From DASTYK01 sp964430275 (GTDB taxonomy: Bacteria; Gemmatimonadota; Gemmatimonadetes; Longimicrobiales; RSA9): a stretch of DNA of 35,155 bases. The stretch spans positions 1-35,155 of the forward strand of contig CAYSGF010000247.1 of assembly GCA_964430275.1 (NCBI GenBank). The letters run 5' to 3'. This document shows positions 7,593-15,047 of the stretch, one piece after another. The notes under the pieces were generated by a model. That model was not told where the DNA came from and ran no database searches. It worked only from the letters and a program-made list of their open reading frames with translations. How positions within the stretch are numbered: the stretch's first letter is position 1; every line of letters begins with the position of its first letter. The position numbers and the translations under genes were made by a program.

Positions 7593-8495
7593 ATGAGGGT
7601 AGCTGTCACCGGCTCGCATGGCATGGTGGGACGCGCGTTGACGCAGGCGCTGCAGGAGCGCGGCGACCTGGTCACCCGCGTCGTGCGGTCGTTCAAGAAC
7701 GTCTCCGCCCGCGAACGTGTCGTCGTCTGGCACCCGGGCAAGGGCCAGATCGAAGCGCACAAGCTCGAGGGATACGACGCGGTCGTCCACCTTGCCGGTG
7801 AATCGATTGCGGGCGTGTGGACGCCGGGCAAGAAGCGCGCGATTCGAGAGAGCCGCGTGCAGGGCACGGATCTGCTGGCCCGCACGCTTGCCACGCGCAG
7901 GGAGAAGCCCGCAGTGCTCGTCAGCGCATCCGGCGTCGGTTACTACGGAACCGAACGCGCCGAGCCACTCGACGAGACAAGTGCACCCGGCACGGGATTC
8001 ATGGCGGAAACGGCGATCGCGTGGGAGCGCGCGGCCGACCCGGCACGCGACGCCGGCATCCGCGTCGTGCATACTCGCTTCGGCAACATCCTTTCGCCTC
8101 GCGGCGGGTTTCTCGGTGTCCTTCTGCCGCTGTTTCGCCTCGGTCTCGGTGCAACGCTCGGTGCCGGCGATCAGGTATGGCCGTGGATTGCGCTCGGGGA
8201 CGTCGTCCGGGCGATCCTGTTCGTGATCGATCAGCCCGAGCTCGTCGGGCCGGTCAATGTGGTAGCGCCGCACGTCGTAACGAACGCGGAGATGACGGAG
8301 GAGGTGGCGCGCGCCGTCCACCGTCCGTCCGTCCTGCGCGTGCCGGCGTTCGCTCTAAAGGTCGCACCCGGCCGGATGGCCGATGAGCTCCTGCTTGGTG
8401 GCCAGCACGTCGTGTCCGTCAAACTGCGAAGCGCGGGCTTCGAGTTCCGGCATCCGGAGCTGCACCAGGCGCTCGAGAGCATGCTGCGCAACTGA
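7593..8495 (+). CDS. TIGR01777-family NAD(P)-dependent epimerase/dehydratase (YfcH/SulA-like)
   Basis: A 300-aa extended short-chain dehydrogenase-like protein. The nucleotide-binding motif TGSHGMVG sits at residues 6-13. Family signatures are VHLAGESIAGVWTPGKKRAIRESRVQGT, SASGVGYYGTERAEPLDE, RFGNILSPRGGFLGVLLPLFRLGLG and PWIALGDVVRAI. The C-terminal DUF1731-like part reads LRVPAFALKVAPGRMADELLLGGQHVVSVKLRSAGFEFRHP. The biochemical role of the family is undefined. The start at 7593 has AGGA six bases ahead. It faces the lipoprotein gene across a 99-base gap holding a hairpin. Confidence 0.9.
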   Translation: MRVAVTGSHGMVGRALTQALQERGDLVTRVVRSFKNVSARERVVVWHPGKGQIEAHKLEGYDAVVHLAGESIAGVWTPGKKRAIRESRVQGTDLLARTLATRREKPAVLVSASGVGYYGTERAEPLDETSAPGTGFMAETAIAWERAADPARDAGIRVVHTRFGNILSPRGGFLGVLLPLFRLGLGATLGAGDQVWPWIALGDVVRAILFVIDQPELVGPVNVVAPHVVTNAEMTEEVARAVHRPSVLRVPAFALKVAPGRMADELLLGGQHVVSVKLRSAGFEFRHPELHQALESMLRN

Positions 8496-8536
8496 TCTTG
8501 CTGCTACCGCGCACGGATGTCGGTGCCGATGACAAA

Positions 8537-8568
8537 GAGCCGGACGCGACGATGATCGCGCCCGGCTC
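8537..8568. terminator. Hairpin between convergent genes, possible bidirectional terminator
   Basis: GAGCCGG (8537-8543) pairs with CCGGCTC (8562-8568). The stem continues after one mismatch with CGCGA/TCGCG around a six-base loop. It lies midway between the stops of two convergent genes. There is no T-run on either side, so it is weak as an intrinsic terminator. Confidence 0.4.
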
Positions 8569-8594
8569 CGTCAGCGAACTGTGCTATCGAATGC

Positions 8595-9452
8595 TTACTC
8601 GGCGCGGCCCAGCGGGCAGCCACGCTCGTTGTACCCTTCGAACACATCCTTCAGGCCCTCGTAGTCGCCACCCGGATGGGCAGTATTGAAGGCATCGATC
8701 ACCTGCTGCGCGCTCATCGCGTAATCGACGTCGCCGCTGCCGTTCAGCAGCGCTGCAACCGTGTGGCGGCCCAGCGCCTTCAGTCCGCCCCCACCCTGGC
8801 TGACGACCTGCAGCAGCGTCTTGCCCGGGAACGCGTTCTCGAAGACCGATGAGAACTGCTGGTCCGGCGAGTAGCCGGTCCAGTTGCCGAAATGGTGCTT
8901 CTGCTTCCAGTAGCCCGGCGTGCAGCCCTCGGCGCCATCGCCCGGCTCTTCGGGCTCGTCCGGGATCTCCGCGTTGAAGAACCAGATGATCGCACCGTTC
9001 TCGAAGTCGAGTCCTTCGACCGTCACACTGCTCGCACCGACAACCGTTTCCCAGGGCTCCGGCTCGGGAACAAGGCTCCCATCCGTGCGCACGATCACGA
9101 TGGACGTCACTTCCATGTCAGCCGGCACGTTCTCGGCGACGGTCAAACTCGCAGGATCCATCCCCTGCACGCTGCTCCAGACGAGCTTGCACGACTCTTC
9201 CGGTACACCGGTCGGCGTGAGAGTGAAGCCGGCGCGCTGAAGATCCCCACCGGTCGCCGATGCCTCGAAGGTGTACTCGCCCGCAGGGCCGTCCTTGCAC
9301 ACGTACGCCACCGCCCCTGGCGGCGTGGTGGTAGTTGCTGCGAAGACCGGCTCCATCGGCGAGGACCGCGTCCCCGCCTCATCAGAACAGGCGCCGAGCA
9401 GGGTCGCGGCAGCGAGGACCCCCGCCGACACAAAGGTGTTTCTACGCATCAT
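8595..9452 (-). CDS. Lipoprotein with CTPGYWK motif, function unknown
   Basis: A 285-aa protein. The signal sequence ends in lipobox LLGAC, with C22 as the lipidated residue, so it is predicted to be membrane-anchored outside the cytoplasm. The middle (about 35-175) is beta-rich and Pro/Glu-rich. The C-terminal part opens with GCTPGYWKQKHHFGNW, a motif recurring in secreted proteins of varied bacteria. It continues with a conserved-looking helical segment (FPGKTLLQVVSQGGGGLKALGRHTVAALLN, then YAMSAQQVIDAFNTAHPGGDYEGLKDVFEGYNERGCPLG). The start is set at 9452 because AGGAG lies seven bases upstream; a longer frame from 9488 lacks a site. I do not recognise a specific function. It is divergent from lipA. 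Confidence 0.8.
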   Translation of the reverse strand: MMRRNTFVSAGVLAAATLLGACSDEAGTRSSPMEPVFAATTTTPPGAVAYVCKDGPAGEYTFEASATGGDLQRAGFTLTPTGVPEESCKLVWSSVQGMDPASLTVAENVPADMEVTSIVIVRTDGSLVPEPEPWETVVGASSVTVEGLDFENGAIIWFFNAEIPDEPEEPGDGAEGCTPGYWKQKHHFGNWTGYSPDQQFSSVFENAFPGKTLLQVVSQGGGGLKALGRHTVAALLNGSGDVDYAMSAQQVIDAFNTAHPGGDYEGLKDVFEGYNERGCPLGRAE

Positions 9453-9647
9453 CGCATTTCTCCTGGGTTGGAACGGGATCGGGGACATCGCGCATGTCAG
9501 GAAGGGGCAAGAGCACCGCCAGTCACGAAACGGCGATAAATGGTCTAAAAAGCGTCAACGTATGGCGTATAGCACACCAGTGTCGCCTGCGGTCGTAGGA
9601 TCGGCGCGACTGGTGAGCGATCCCGTAAGTGCTGTGGCCGAGGCGGT

Positions 9648-9666
9648 TTGCACCACAATGGTGCAA
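9648..9666. promoter_or_regulatory. Perfect dyad TTGCACCA-N3-TGGTGCAA, NtrC-site-like, upstream of lipA
   Basis: TTGCACCA (9648-9655) and TGGTGCAA (9659-9666) are perfect inverted arms separated by CAA. The core TGCACC-N5-GGTGCA is the classical NtrC recognition pattern of proteobacteria. It lies 67 bases before the lipA ATG and about 195 bases from the divergent lipoprotein start. It is probably an operator, but the protein that binds it is unknown. Confidence 0.4.
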
Positions 9667-9733
9667 CGTGCGCCGATGTGCGTTGCCGGGGCCATGCGCG
9701 CTTGGTAGGTTTCGCGATCTCGCAGGGGGGAGC

Positions 9734-10810
9734 ATGGCTGGACCGGAGACCGCAATGCGGGGTTATGCCCCGAGCGGAAAAGACAGCGGGCAGGTCAAGT
9801 CGAAGGGGACCGCGCGTTTGCCGATCCTGGACGGGGAGGCGTTGCCGCTGAAGGCCCGCAAGCCGGAGTGGCTCAAGGTGCGCTCGCCGGGTGGGGAGAA
9901 CTACCTGCGGCTGAAGACGTTGATGCGGGGGTTGAGCCTGCACTCGGTGTGCGAGGAAGCAGGCTGTCCGAACATCGGCGAGTGCTGGGAGGCGGGGACG
10001 GCGACGTTCCTGATACTGGGGGACGTGTGCACGCGTGCGTGCAAGTACTGCGCGATCGCGCATGGCATGCCGACGGCGCTGGATGCGGACGAGCCGCGGC
10101 GGGTGGGCGAGGCGATCGAGGCGCTGCGGCTGGAGCACGTCGTGATTACGAGTGTGAACCGCGACGAGCTACCGGACGGCGGTGCGCACATCTTCGCCGA
10201 GACGATCCGGGAGTGTCGGGCGCGGCGTCCGCAGATGACGATCGAGGTGCTGATTCCGGACTTCAAGGGAGACGAGGGCGCGCTCCGCCAGGTGGTCGAG
10301 GCCCGTCCGGACATTCTGAACCACAATCTGGAAACAGTAGAGCGGTTGCATCCATGGGCACGACCCGGCGGAAGGTACTGGCGCAGCATCTCGTACCTGG
10401 GCGCCGCGAAGGCGATGGATTCAGGGATGCTCACGAAGTCGGGCGTAATCCTGGGGATGGGTGAGACACAGGAAGAGATCCGGCAGGCGCTGATCGATCT
10501 GCGGAAGGCGGCGGTCGATATCATAACGCTCGGGCAGTACCTTCGACCGACGGAGCACCATGCACCGGTGGCCCGCTGGGTGACGCCGGCGGAGTTTGCC
10601 GAGTGGAAGCGGGTGGGTGAGGAGGACCTGGGTTTCTCGCATGTGGAGTCGGGCCCGCTCGTACGTTCGAGCTATCACGCCGAGACGCAGGCGCGAACGG
10701 TGGCAGCCGGTGCTGCGGGTGAGATCCGGGAGGTGCTGGAGGCGGACGTTCCGGCTCCGGCAGAGATGCTTGCGCTGGTGCAGCTGGAGGATCGGCGCAA
10801 GGCGGGTTGA
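9734..10810 (+). CDS. lipA: Lipoyl synthase
   Basis: A 358-aa radical-SAM enzyme that inserts two sulfurs into octanoyl groups on lipoyl domains. The auxiliary cluster motif CX4CX5C is C73, C78, C84 (CEEAGCPNIGEC). The radical-SAM motif CX3CX2C is C99, C103, C106 (CTRACKYC). The C-terminal RSSYHAE carries the family's conserved serine ligand. The start at 9734 is preceded by AGGGGGGAGC; an upstream frame from 9629 has no comparable site. Its position ahead of the pyruvate dehydrogenase genes fits its job, since E2 in the same cluster is a lipoylated substrate. The N-terminal 45 residues are longer and more polar than in many homologues. Confidence 0.97.
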   Translation: MAGPETAMRGYAPSGKDSGQVKSKGTARLPILDGEALPLKARKPEWLKVRSPGGENYLRLKTLMRGLSLHSVCEEAGCPNIGECWEAGTATFLILGDVCTRACKYCAIAHGMPTALDADEPRRVGEAIEALRLEHVVITSVNRDELPDGGAHIFAETIRECRARRPQMTIEVLIPDFKGDEGALRQVVEARPDILNHNLETVERLHPWARPGGRYWRSISYLGAAKAMDSGMLTKSGVILGMGETQEEIRQALIDLRKAAVDIITLGQYLRPTEHHAPVARWVTPAEFAEWKRVGEEDLGFSHVESGPLVRSSYHAETQARTVAAGAAGEIREVLEADVPAPAEMLALVQLEDRRKAG

Positions 10811-10954
10811 ACGACGCCGGGAGCTGATCGGCGATCCGGCCGACCGCGGCGACCCGCGAACCAGCGGCAGGGCGCCCGGCCGGCCGGTGGTCTATGTGCC
10901 GCAGGAACCGAATATGCGCGGGGAATCTGCGCTGCAGGGATCGAGGAGAGACGG

Positions 10955-12076
10955 ATGGGACAGACGAAGGCGGCGCACAAGCCGTCGCAGGCGGGTCGGG
11001 GGAAGAATCAGGTGAACGGGCGGACCGCTCGCGCACAGAGTGGCGACGCACTGCTGGGGCTGAAGAAGGACGAGCTCCATGCGATGCTGTATCAGATGCT
11101 GCTCGGTCGCCGTTTCGAGGAGAAGGCGGCAGAGGCGTACGCGATCGGCAAGATCGGCGGCTTCTGCCACCTCTACATCGGCCAGGAGGCAGTCGCGATC
11201 GGCTCGATCATGGCGCTGCGTCCGGACGACTATGTCGTGACTGCCTATCGCGACCATGTCCAGGCGATGGTGAAGGGCATCTCGGCGAACGCGGTCATGG
11301 CGGAACTGTACGGCCGAACCGACGGGTGCGCCGGCGGCAAGGGCGGCTCCATGCACATGTACAGCGCGGAGCACAATTTCCTGGGTGGCTGGGGCATCGT
11401 TGGGGGACAGATCCCGCTCGCCGTCGGCGCCGGCTGGGCCATCAAGTACCGCGAGCAGGACAACGTCGTTCTCTGCTACATGGGTGAGGCGGCGGTGAAT
11501 CAGGGCGCGTTCCACGAATCGCTCAACATGGCTGCGCTGTGGAAGCTGCCGGTCATCTTCATCGTCGAGAACAACCGTTTCGGCATGGGCACGGCATGGG
11601 AACGCGCGTCGTCGCTCTATGACATTTCACAGAAGGCGAGTGCGTACGACATGCCCTCGGCGGTTGCCGACGGCATGGACGTGCTCGACATGAGGCGAGT
11701 CACGCAGGAAGCGATCGACCGTGCGCGTGCCGACGGCACCCCGACGCTCGTCGAGGCGCGCTGCTACCGCTTCATGGGTCACTCGATGTCGGATCCAGTG
11801 CACGGCGTGTATCGGACGAAGGAAGAGGTCGAGGAGCAGAAGCAGAAGGATCCGATCACACGGTTCCTGGAACTGCTCAAGGACAATGAGCTCCTGACCG
11901 ACGACGAGCTGCAGGCGATGGATTCGCAGATCCAGCAGGCCGTCGATGCAGCCGCGGAGTTTGCCGACAATTCGCCCGAGCCCGGTGTGGACGAGCTGTA
12001 CACGCACGTATACGCGGACGAGGATGTGAACGGTCGGCTGTTCTTTGACCGGAAGAATCGACTGGAGCAGGAATGA
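10955..12076 (+). CDS. pdhA: Pyruvate dehydrogenase E1 component, alpha subunit
   Basis: A 373-aa thiamine-diphosphate enzyme subunit that decarboxylates pyruvate with the beta subunit encoded next. Family blocks are FCHLYIGQEAVAIG, YRDHVQAMVKG, GCAGGKGGSMHMY and FLGGWGIVGGQIPLAVG. The cofactor-binding region runs from GEAAVNQG (177-184) to ENNRFGMGT. The usual GDG of the ThDP motif reads GEA here, so the metal-ligand Asp is Glu; the rest is intact. The N-terminal 35 residues are a basic, low-complexity extension. GAGGAGAG precedes the ATG. A GC-rich hairpin separates it from the beta-subunit gene. Another branched-chain 2-oxoacid E1 cannot be strictly excluded, but the context with lipA and E2 favours pyruvate. 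Confidence 0.93.
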   Translation: MGQTKAAHKPSQAGRGKNQVNGRTARAQSGDALLGLKKDELHAMLYQMLLGRRFEEKAAEAYAIGKIGGFCHLYIGQEAVAIGSIMALRPDDYVVTAYRDHVQAMVKGISANAVMAELYGRTDGCAGGKGGSMHMYSAEHNFLGGWGIVGGQIPLAVGAGWAIKYREQDNVVLCYMGEAAVNQGAFHESLNMAALWKLPVIFIVENNRFGMGTAWERASSLYDISQKASAYDMPSAVADGMDVLDMRRVTQEAIDRARADGTPTLVEARCYRFMGHSMSDPVHGVYRTKEEVEEQKQKDPITRFLELLKDNELLTDDELQAMDSQIQQAVDAAAEFADNSPEPGVDELYTHVYADEDVNGRLFFDRKNRLEQE

Positions 12077-12086
12077 CTCGAGCGGT

Positions 12087-12110
12087 GGGCCCCGGCTCGG
12101 GCCGGGGGCC
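12087..12110 (+). repeat. GC-rich hairpin in the pdhA-pdhB gap
   Basis: GGGCCCCGGC (12087-12096) can pair with GCCGGGGGCC (12101-12110) around a four-base loop, with one bulged G. It starts 10 bases after the pdhA stop and has no T-run. It could stabilise or process the message. Confidence 0.45.
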
Positions 12111-12140
12111 GGGGGCCGGCCGTTCTTCGAATAGAGAGAC

Positions 12141-13130
12141 ATGGCAACACTGACCTACCGCGAAGCGCTGAACCAGGCGCTCGCCGAAGAGATGACGCGC
12201 GATCCCGATGTCTTCCTGATGGGCGAGGAAGTCGGGATGTACAATGGCGCATACAAGGTGTCGAAAGGGCTGCTCGATAAGTTCGGCGAGAAGCGCGTGG
12301 TCGACACACCGATCACGGAGCTCGGCTTCGCCGGGCTCGGCGTCGGCGCCGCGATGCTTGGACTGCGCCCGGTGATCGAGTTCATGACGTTCAACTTCTC
12401 GATCCTGGCAATGGACCAGGTGTTCAACAGTGCGGCAAAAGTGCATTACATGACGGCCGGTCAGTTCAAGTGCCCGATCGTCTTCCGCGGACCCACCGGC
12501 GCCGCGCTGCAGCTGTCCGCGCAGCACTCGCAGGCGCTCGAGTCGTCCTATGTCCACTTCCCCGGGCTCAAGCTCGTCACGCCCGCTACGCCCGCGGATG
12601 CGAAGGGTCTGCTGAAGGCGGCGATCCGCGACGACGATCCCGTCGTGCTGATGGAAGGTGAGCTTCTGTACAACACGAAGGGCGACGTTCCGGACGACGA
12701 CGATTACGTCATCCCCCTCGGTGTTGCCGACCTGAAGCGTGAAGGCAGCGACGTCAGCATCGTCACGCACGGCAAGATGGTGCACATCGCATTGCAGGCT
12801 GCGAAGCAGCTCGAGAAGGATGGCGTCAGCGCGGAGGTGCTCGACCTGCGCTCGCTGCGCCCGCTCGACGTCGATGCGATCCTCGAGACTGTGCAGAAGA
12901 CGAACCGCGTCGTGTACCTCGAGGAGGGGTGGCCGTACGTCGGCATCGGCTCACAGATCGTGGACACGATCCAGGAGGAGGCCTTCGACCACCTCGATGC
13001 GCCCGTGCTGCGCGTCACCCAGGCGGACGTGCCGATGCCGTACGCGAAGCAGCTGGAGAAGATGGCGAAGCCGAGTGCGGAGCGCGTGGTTGCCGCGTGT
13101 AATCGAGTGCTCTACCGGCAGACGGCGTAG
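12141..13130 (+). CDS. pdhB: Pyruvate dehydrogenase E1 component, beta subunit
   Basis: A 329-aa transketolase-type subunit that completes the E1 heterotetramer. Recognisable blocks are TYREALNQALAEEM, VFLMGEEVGMYNGAYKVSKG, DTPITELGFAGLGVGAAMLG, MTFNFSILAMDQVFNSAAK, CPIVFRGPTG, QLSAQHSQ and YLEEGWPYVGIGSQI. The Glu of GEEVG and of TPITE are the positions used to bind and activate ThDP in the family. Length is normal. GAGAGAC precedes the ATG. A long inverted repeat lies between this gene and the E2 gene, possibly setting different expression of E1 and E2. Confidence 0.95.
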   Translation: MATLTYREALNQALAEEMTRDPDVFLMGEEVGMYNGAYKVSKGLLDKFGEKRVVDTPITELGFAGLGVGAAMLGLRPVIEFMTFNFSILAMDQVFNSAAKVHYMTAGQFKCPIVFRGPTGAALQLSAQHSQALESSYVHFPGLKLVTPATPADAKGLLKAAIRDDDPVVLMEGELLYNTKGDVPDDDDYVIPLGVADLKREGSDVSIVTHGKMVHIALQAAKQLEKDGVSAEVLDLRSLRPLDVDAILETVQKTNRVVYLEEGWPYVGIGSQIVDTIQEEAFDHLDAPVLRVTQADVPMPYAKQLEKMAKPSAERVVAACNRVLYRQTA

Positions 13131-13158
13131 GCCAGGCCGCGCATGAGACCCAGCGGCG

Positions 13159-13254
13159 CAGGACGAGCGCGAGCGCTAGCGCTAGCGGCGAGGAACGCCG
13201 CCACGACCTGTGCTGTGAATCCTCGACGTAGCGCTAGCGCTAGCGCTCGTCCTG
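13159..13254 (+). repeat. Long inverted repeat (26-bp arms) between pdhB and pdhC
   Basis: The left arm at 13159-13184 begins CAGGACGAGCGC and continues GAGCGCTAGCGCTA. The right arm at 13229-13254 is its reverse complement with a single mismatch (position 13171 against 13242). The arms contain tandem GCGCTA units that are themselves palindromic. The 44-base loop holds a smaller hairpin, CGGCG-AGGAA-CGCCG (13186-13200). No T-run follows. The transcript could form a very stable stem 17 bases ahead of the E2 start. Confidence 0.8.
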
Positions 13255-13270
13255 ATCTGTTCGGATAGCT

Positions 13271-14686
13271 ATGGCAACGAAGGTCCACATGGAAGCGCTG
13301 TCTCCTACGATGGAAGAGGGACAGCTCGTCAAATGGCTGAAGCAGGAAGGCGACGAGGTCGCCGACGGAGACGTCCTCGCCGAGATCGAGACGGACAAGG
13401 CGACGATGGAGCTCGTCGCGCGCGGGTCGGGCGTACTGCGCAAGATCCTGCTGGAAGAGGGCGCGACGGCTCCGATCGGACAGGTCATCGGCGTGATCGC
13501 GGCTTCCGACGAGGACATCGGCGACATCGGCGGCGACGCAGACGGTGGTGCAGCAGCCGCAGCGCCGCCATCAGCAGAGGCAGGTTCTGCTGACAAGACC
13601 GCAGCCGCAGATTCGGACGAGGAGGAGGACGCTGCCTCGGCGTCGCAGGAGGTGGCAGCCGGCCAGTCGGAAACGCAGAAGGGTCGCGGTGCCGAGAGCG
13701 GTGCCACGCCGAAGAAAGGTACCGGCGAAGGTGGGCGCGACGCGGACGCGCGCGCTGACAAGGGAGGCCAGGCGGGTACCGGCGCAGCGGGTGAGCAGGG
13801 TGCGGACGGTGACGGCCGCGTCAAGGCGTCGCCACTGGCGCGCAAGCTTGCATCCGAGGCCGGCCTCGAGCTGAGCGCGGTATCGGGTACTGGTCCCGGT
13901 GGTCGCATCACCAAGAAGGATATCGAGTCCGCAATCGAAGAGGGCACAGCAGCGCCCACGGCTGGCCGCGCACCCGCGACGATTCGCCGCGAGGGTGCCG
14001 AGTACGAGGACGTGCCGGTCACGCAGATGCGCAAGGCGATCGCGAAGCGGCTCGTCCAGTCCATCGGGCCAGTGCCGACGTTCTATCTGACCATCGAAGT
14101 GGACATGACGCGCATCGTCGAGGCACGTGAGCGGGTGAATGAGCGGCTCGCGGACGAGGGCGTGAAGGCATCCGTCAATGATTTCCTGGTGAAGGCCCTG
14201 GCCGCTGCGCTCGTTCGTCATCCCGAGGTGAACGCGCAGTGGAACGACGACCACGTCCGCCGATTTCACCGCGCTCACGTTGGCGTTGCGGTCGCCGTCG
14301 AGGACGGCCTGATCACACCGGTCATCCGTGATGCGGATGCAAAGGGCATCGGTGAGATCGCGACGGAGGTAAAGGAGCTCGCCGGCCGGGCACGCAACCG
14401 CAAGCTCAAGCCGGAAGAGTACACGGGCGCCACCTTCTCGATTTCGAACCTGGGAATGTTCGGCATCGAGGAGTTCACGGCGATCATCAATCCACCCGAG
14501 GCAGGTATCCTTGCCATCGGGCGGTCGGAAGAGAAGGTGGTCGTGGAGAACGGCGACCTGGTGGTCCGTCCGCGCATGCGCATCACGATGAGCTGCGATC
14601 ACCGCGTCATCGACGGCGCAATGGGCGCCCGCTTTCTTCAGACGCTGCGCGCGATGATCGAAGAGCCGATGATGATGCTGGCGTAG
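13271..14686 (+). CDS. pdhC: Dihydrolipoamide acetyltransferase, E2 of pyruvate dehydrogenase
   Basis: A 471-aa E2 with one lipoyl domain (1-80, lipoylated K43 in ETDKATMEL), unlike enzymes with two or three. A 100-residue Ala/Gly/Glu-rich flexible linker follows (about 85-182). The peripheral-subunit-binding domain is at about 185-222 (ASPLARKLASEAGLEL, TGPGGRITKKDIE). After a second linker comes the catalytic domain (about 245-471), with the active-site motif DHRVIDG at 443-449. It transfers the acetyl group to CoA and scaffolds the complex. The E3 gene is not in the window. The start codon is ATG at 13271, with only a weak ribosome-binding site, just after the long inverted repeat. A strong terminator follows at 14711-14740. 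Confidence 0.95.
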   Translation: MATKVHMEALSPTMEEGQLVKWLKQEGDEVADGDVLAEIETDKATMELVARGSGVLRKILLEEGATAPIGQVIGVIAASDEDIGDIGGDADGGAAAAAPPSAEAGSADKTAAADSDEEEDAASASQEVAAGQSETQKGRGAESGATPKKGTGEGGRDADARADKGGQAGTGAAGEQGADGDGRVKASPLARKLASEAGLELSAVSGTGPGGRITKKDIESAIEEGTAAPTAGRAPATIRREGAEYEDVPVTQMRKAIAKRLVQSIGPVPTFYLTIEVDMTRIVEARERVNERLADEGVKASVNDFLVKALAAALVRHPEVNAQWNDDHVRRFHRAHVGVAVAVEDGLITPVIRDADAKGIGEIATEVKELAGRARNRKLKPEEYTGATFSISNLGMFGIEEFTAIINPPEAGILAIGRSEEKVVVENGDLVVRPRMRITMSCDHRVIDGAMGARFLQTLRAMIEEPMMMLA

Positions 14687-14710
14687 ATAGCGGCAGGAGA
14701 CGAGTAGAGG

Positions 14711-14740
14711 AACGCCGCCGGCCTTGGCCGGCGGCGTTTT
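14711..14740 (+). terminator. Strong rho-independent terminator after pdhC
   Basis: A perfect 13-bp stem, AACGCCGCCGGCC (14711-14723) with GGCCGGCGGCGTT (14726-14738), is followed by TTTTCT. It ends the lipA-pdhABC block. On the minus strand it lies just after the lasso operon and may serve both sides, although the T content there is lower. Confidence 0.85.
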
Positions 14741-14744
14741 CTCA

Positions 14745-15047
14745 TCATGTCGCCCGCTTGACCAGACCGATGGCGAGCATCTCCGTCACTGTCTCGAGCA
14801 CCTGCTCGGTGCAGCTTGCCTCATCGACACCCTCATAGATGACGAGCAGGCTATCGCGGACTTCCTCGACCGATCTGGGTTGCTGCAGGAGTTCCCAGAT
14901 ACTGGCTGCGACCGTGTTCAGCCCGTAGTACTCGCCAGTCGTCAGGCTGAGTATGACCGTCTCATTCGCGACTTCGCAGGAAACCTGATCCGTGGACGCG
15001 ACGACGCGCGCGGCGAGCGTCAAACCGGAACGACCTGCTGCACTCAT
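14745..15047 (-). CDS. Lasso peptide B1 protein (PqqD-like RiPP recognition element)
   Basis: A 100-aa PqqD-family protein. Its core VSCEVANETVILSLTTGEYYGLNTVAASIWELL matches the winged-helix RiPP recognition element. The helical tail SVEEVRDSLLVIYEGVDEASCTEQVLETVTEML fits the same fold. In lasso biosynthesis B1 binds the leader peptide and delivers the precursor to the B2 protease. Its start overlaps the stop of the kinase gene in an ATGA at 15044-15047, indicating translational coupling. It is the last gene of the operon. The B1 assignment comes from family plus context with B2, C and the precursor. Confidence 0.9.
   Translation of the reverse strand: MSAAGRSGLTLAARVVASTDQVSCEVANETVILSLTTGEYYGLNTVAASIWELLQQPRSVEEVRDSLLVIYEGVDEASCTEQVLETVTEMLAIGLVKRAT

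Noticed and set aside
13159..13254. CRISPR-like or tandem repeat array at the pdhB-pdhC gap
   Set aside because: The copies are in inverted, not direct, orientation with a single spacer; it is a hairpin-forming repeat.
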